Below are positions 43,965 through 44,749 of a stretch of DNA of 44,749 nucleotides, in pieces. The notes under the pieces are model-generated. The model made no database searches and was not told the DNA's origin. It was given only the letters and a program-made list of their open reading frames with translations. Location of the stretch: positions 1 through 44,749 of the forward strand of contig CAMVOS010000021.1 of the NCBI GenBank assembly GCA_947169185.1. The letters run 5' to 3'. The stretch comes from an uncultured Prevotella sp. (GTDB lineage: Bacteria; Bacteroidota; Bacteroidia; Bacteroidales; Bacteroidaceae). Within the stretch, counting starts at the first letter, position 1, and the number at the start of each line of letters is the position of its first letter. The position numbers and the translations under genes are program-made.

Positions 43965-44540
43965 CACTTTTCGCATCGTCCAGCCAAGGGCAATAACAAC
44001 TGCGATGCCTATGATGTCTACGATGACGTAAGGAATCAGGTCGTAGAGCATGATGGGGAAAATAATCATGGCCACCATGTGGGCCACCATCAGAATACCT
44101 ACCCACTGCAGCCAGCTGCGATAGAAAAAGGCGATGGAGATGCCGAGGGGCAGATAGACCAGCGGTGTAGCAACGGCCAGTGCCAGGTCGATGACGGACT
44201 CTGGGAACATGGAGGTGGTGTCGCCTGCAGCAACAACCGCTATAAATATCCACCACAACACGGTGAAAGGTCTGACCAACGGCTTCATGCCACGCATCAT
44301 GGCATAATAGAGTATCATGTCGCCCGCCAGAACAATCAGCCAAACCGGAACCTGAAATCCATTGGCATTCACCCATTCGGCTATGTCATACGAGGTGTTG
44401 AATGCCTGTATCACAAAGAACACAAAGCCTACTTCGATGAGCCAGCGGGGCAATCCGCTTTCCACCTTATCAATATAAATAGAGCGTCGCTTGTCGTTGG
44501 CCATCATCCGGGCCGATTCGTTTAGTGATTGATATTCCAT
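43956..44540 (-). CDS. Multi-pass membrane protein of unknown function
   Basis: The 194-residue protein has a charged N-terminus (about 1-30) and about six hydrophobic segments (about 33-50, 64-82, 90-107, 117-136, 143-163 and 168-188). No motif that I recognise is present. The start at 44540 is the first ATG after the -7 box at 44574-44567; in-frame Met codons also occur at residues 12 and 13. It converges with the AraC-type gene (9-bp overlap) and diverges from whatever lies to the right of the window. Position between two promoters of the same architecture suggests, but does not show, a link to that system. Confidence 0.75.
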   Translation of the reverse strand: MEYQSLNESARMMANDKRRSIYIDKVESGLPRWLIEVGFVFFVIQAFNTSYDIAEWVNANGFQVPVWLIVLAGDMILYYAMMRGMKPLVRPFTVLWWIFIAVVAAGDTTSMFPESVIDLALAVATPLVYLPLGISIAFFYRSWLQWVGILMVAHMVAMIIFPIMLYDLIPYVIVDIIGIAVVIALGWTMRKVLV

Positions 44541-44566
44541 TTTTTTGTGTTGTTGTAAATCGACTG

Positions 44567-44574
44567 CAAAGATA
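44567..44574 (-). promoter_or_regulatory. -7 box of the unknown membrane-protein gene
   Basis: TATCTTTG on the minus strand (44574-44567), 27 nt before the ATG at 44540. A -33 TTTG is not obvious. Confidence 0.6.
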
Positions 44575-44640
44575 CAAAACTTTCTTTAAAATCACCCTTT
44601 TGATCAGCAGAAATGGCTGTTTGTTGGAGTAAATTCCGTT

Positions 44641-44727
44641 TTGAGGACACATAAAGACTTTGGGGACAACAACTTTCAAAATTCTTTTGGCTGGTTTTTT
44701 TTTTTCGCGCTTTAATAGGTATATTTG
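44641..44727 (+). promoter_or_regulatory. Promoter with paired GGGGACAA-type repeats (site B)
   Basis: GAGGACAC at 44643-44650 and GGGGACAA at 44662-44669 are 19 bp apart. The -7 box TATATTTG at 44720-44727 begins 58 bp after the start of the second repeat. An 11-T run lies at 44695-44705. It should drive a rightward gene that starts beyond the window. Confidence 0.65.
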
Positions 44728-44749
44728 CAAAAAAAGAGATAATATCTAA

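Noticed and set aside
44470..44730. Minus-strand frame of 86 codons at the right edge
   Set aside because: It runs through the -7 box, the repeats and the start of the real membrane-protein gene, so it is non-coding.
1..44749. CRISPR arrays, insertion sequences, prophage genes, rRNA
   Set aside because: No regularly spaced repeats of CRISPR length, no transposase or integrase motifs, and no rRNA-like sequence were seen.

Overview
The window looks like a chromosomal segment of a Prevotella-type bacterium (Bacteroidota, Prevotellaceae). The reasons are SusC/SusD pairs, Bacteroidota promoters (TTTG-N19-23-TAnnTTTG), few Shine-Dalgarno sites, the rhomboid-endonuclease and DUF4271-hemD gene orders, a fused SecDF, and many LxxC-type lipoproteins. 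Genus is inferred from protein style only; no 16S rRNA is present.

Layout. (1) 1-3723: the end of a PhoU-domain Na/Pi cotransporter and an Oar-like TonB-dependent receptor. (2) 3913-11644: a housekeeping run of M16 peptidase, metK, DUF4271, hemD, rnpA, yidD and tyrS, followed by tRNA-Gln(TTG) and a gluconate 5-dehydrogenase-like SDR. (3) 12689-37222: a large beta-mannan utilisation locus. Its leftward operon carries CE7 esterase, GH26 mannanase, GH130 mannosylglucose phosphorylase, AGE-family mannobiose 2-epimerase, a GH2-like enzyme, GH36 alpha-galactosidase and manA. Its rightward operon carries SusC, SusD, two surface glycan-binding lipoproteins, a GH5 endo-glycanase and a GH26-like protein. 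A second leftward unit carries an AraC regulator and a GH5_7 mannanase. (4) 37352-43088: HU, rhomboid protease, EEP-family membrane protein and SecDF. (5) 43114-44749: a membrane-anchored AraC-type protein, an unknown membrane protein, and two promoter regions with the same repeat architecture.

How the mannan locus should work (inference from families). Surface lipoprotein mannanases (GH26, GH5) cut galacto(gluco)mannan bound by SusD and the TIG-domain proteins. SusC imports the oligosaccharides. GH36 removes galactose, CE7 removes acetyl groups, and the GH2-like enzyme trims ends. The epimerase converts Man-Man to Man-Glc, and GH130 phosphorolyses this to mannose-1-phosphate and glucose. ManA links mannose-6-phosphate to glycolysis. 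No inner-membrane sugar transporter or phosphomannomutase is visible here.

Most notable: a promoter architecture shared by two loci (paired GGGGACAA-type repeats 19 bp apart, the second exactly 58 bp before the -7 box); a GH26 homologue that has lost its catalytic acid/base motif in frame; a lipoprotein with two C-terminal modules sharing 59 identical bases; and 7-8-bp tandem spacers that directly precede several start codons.
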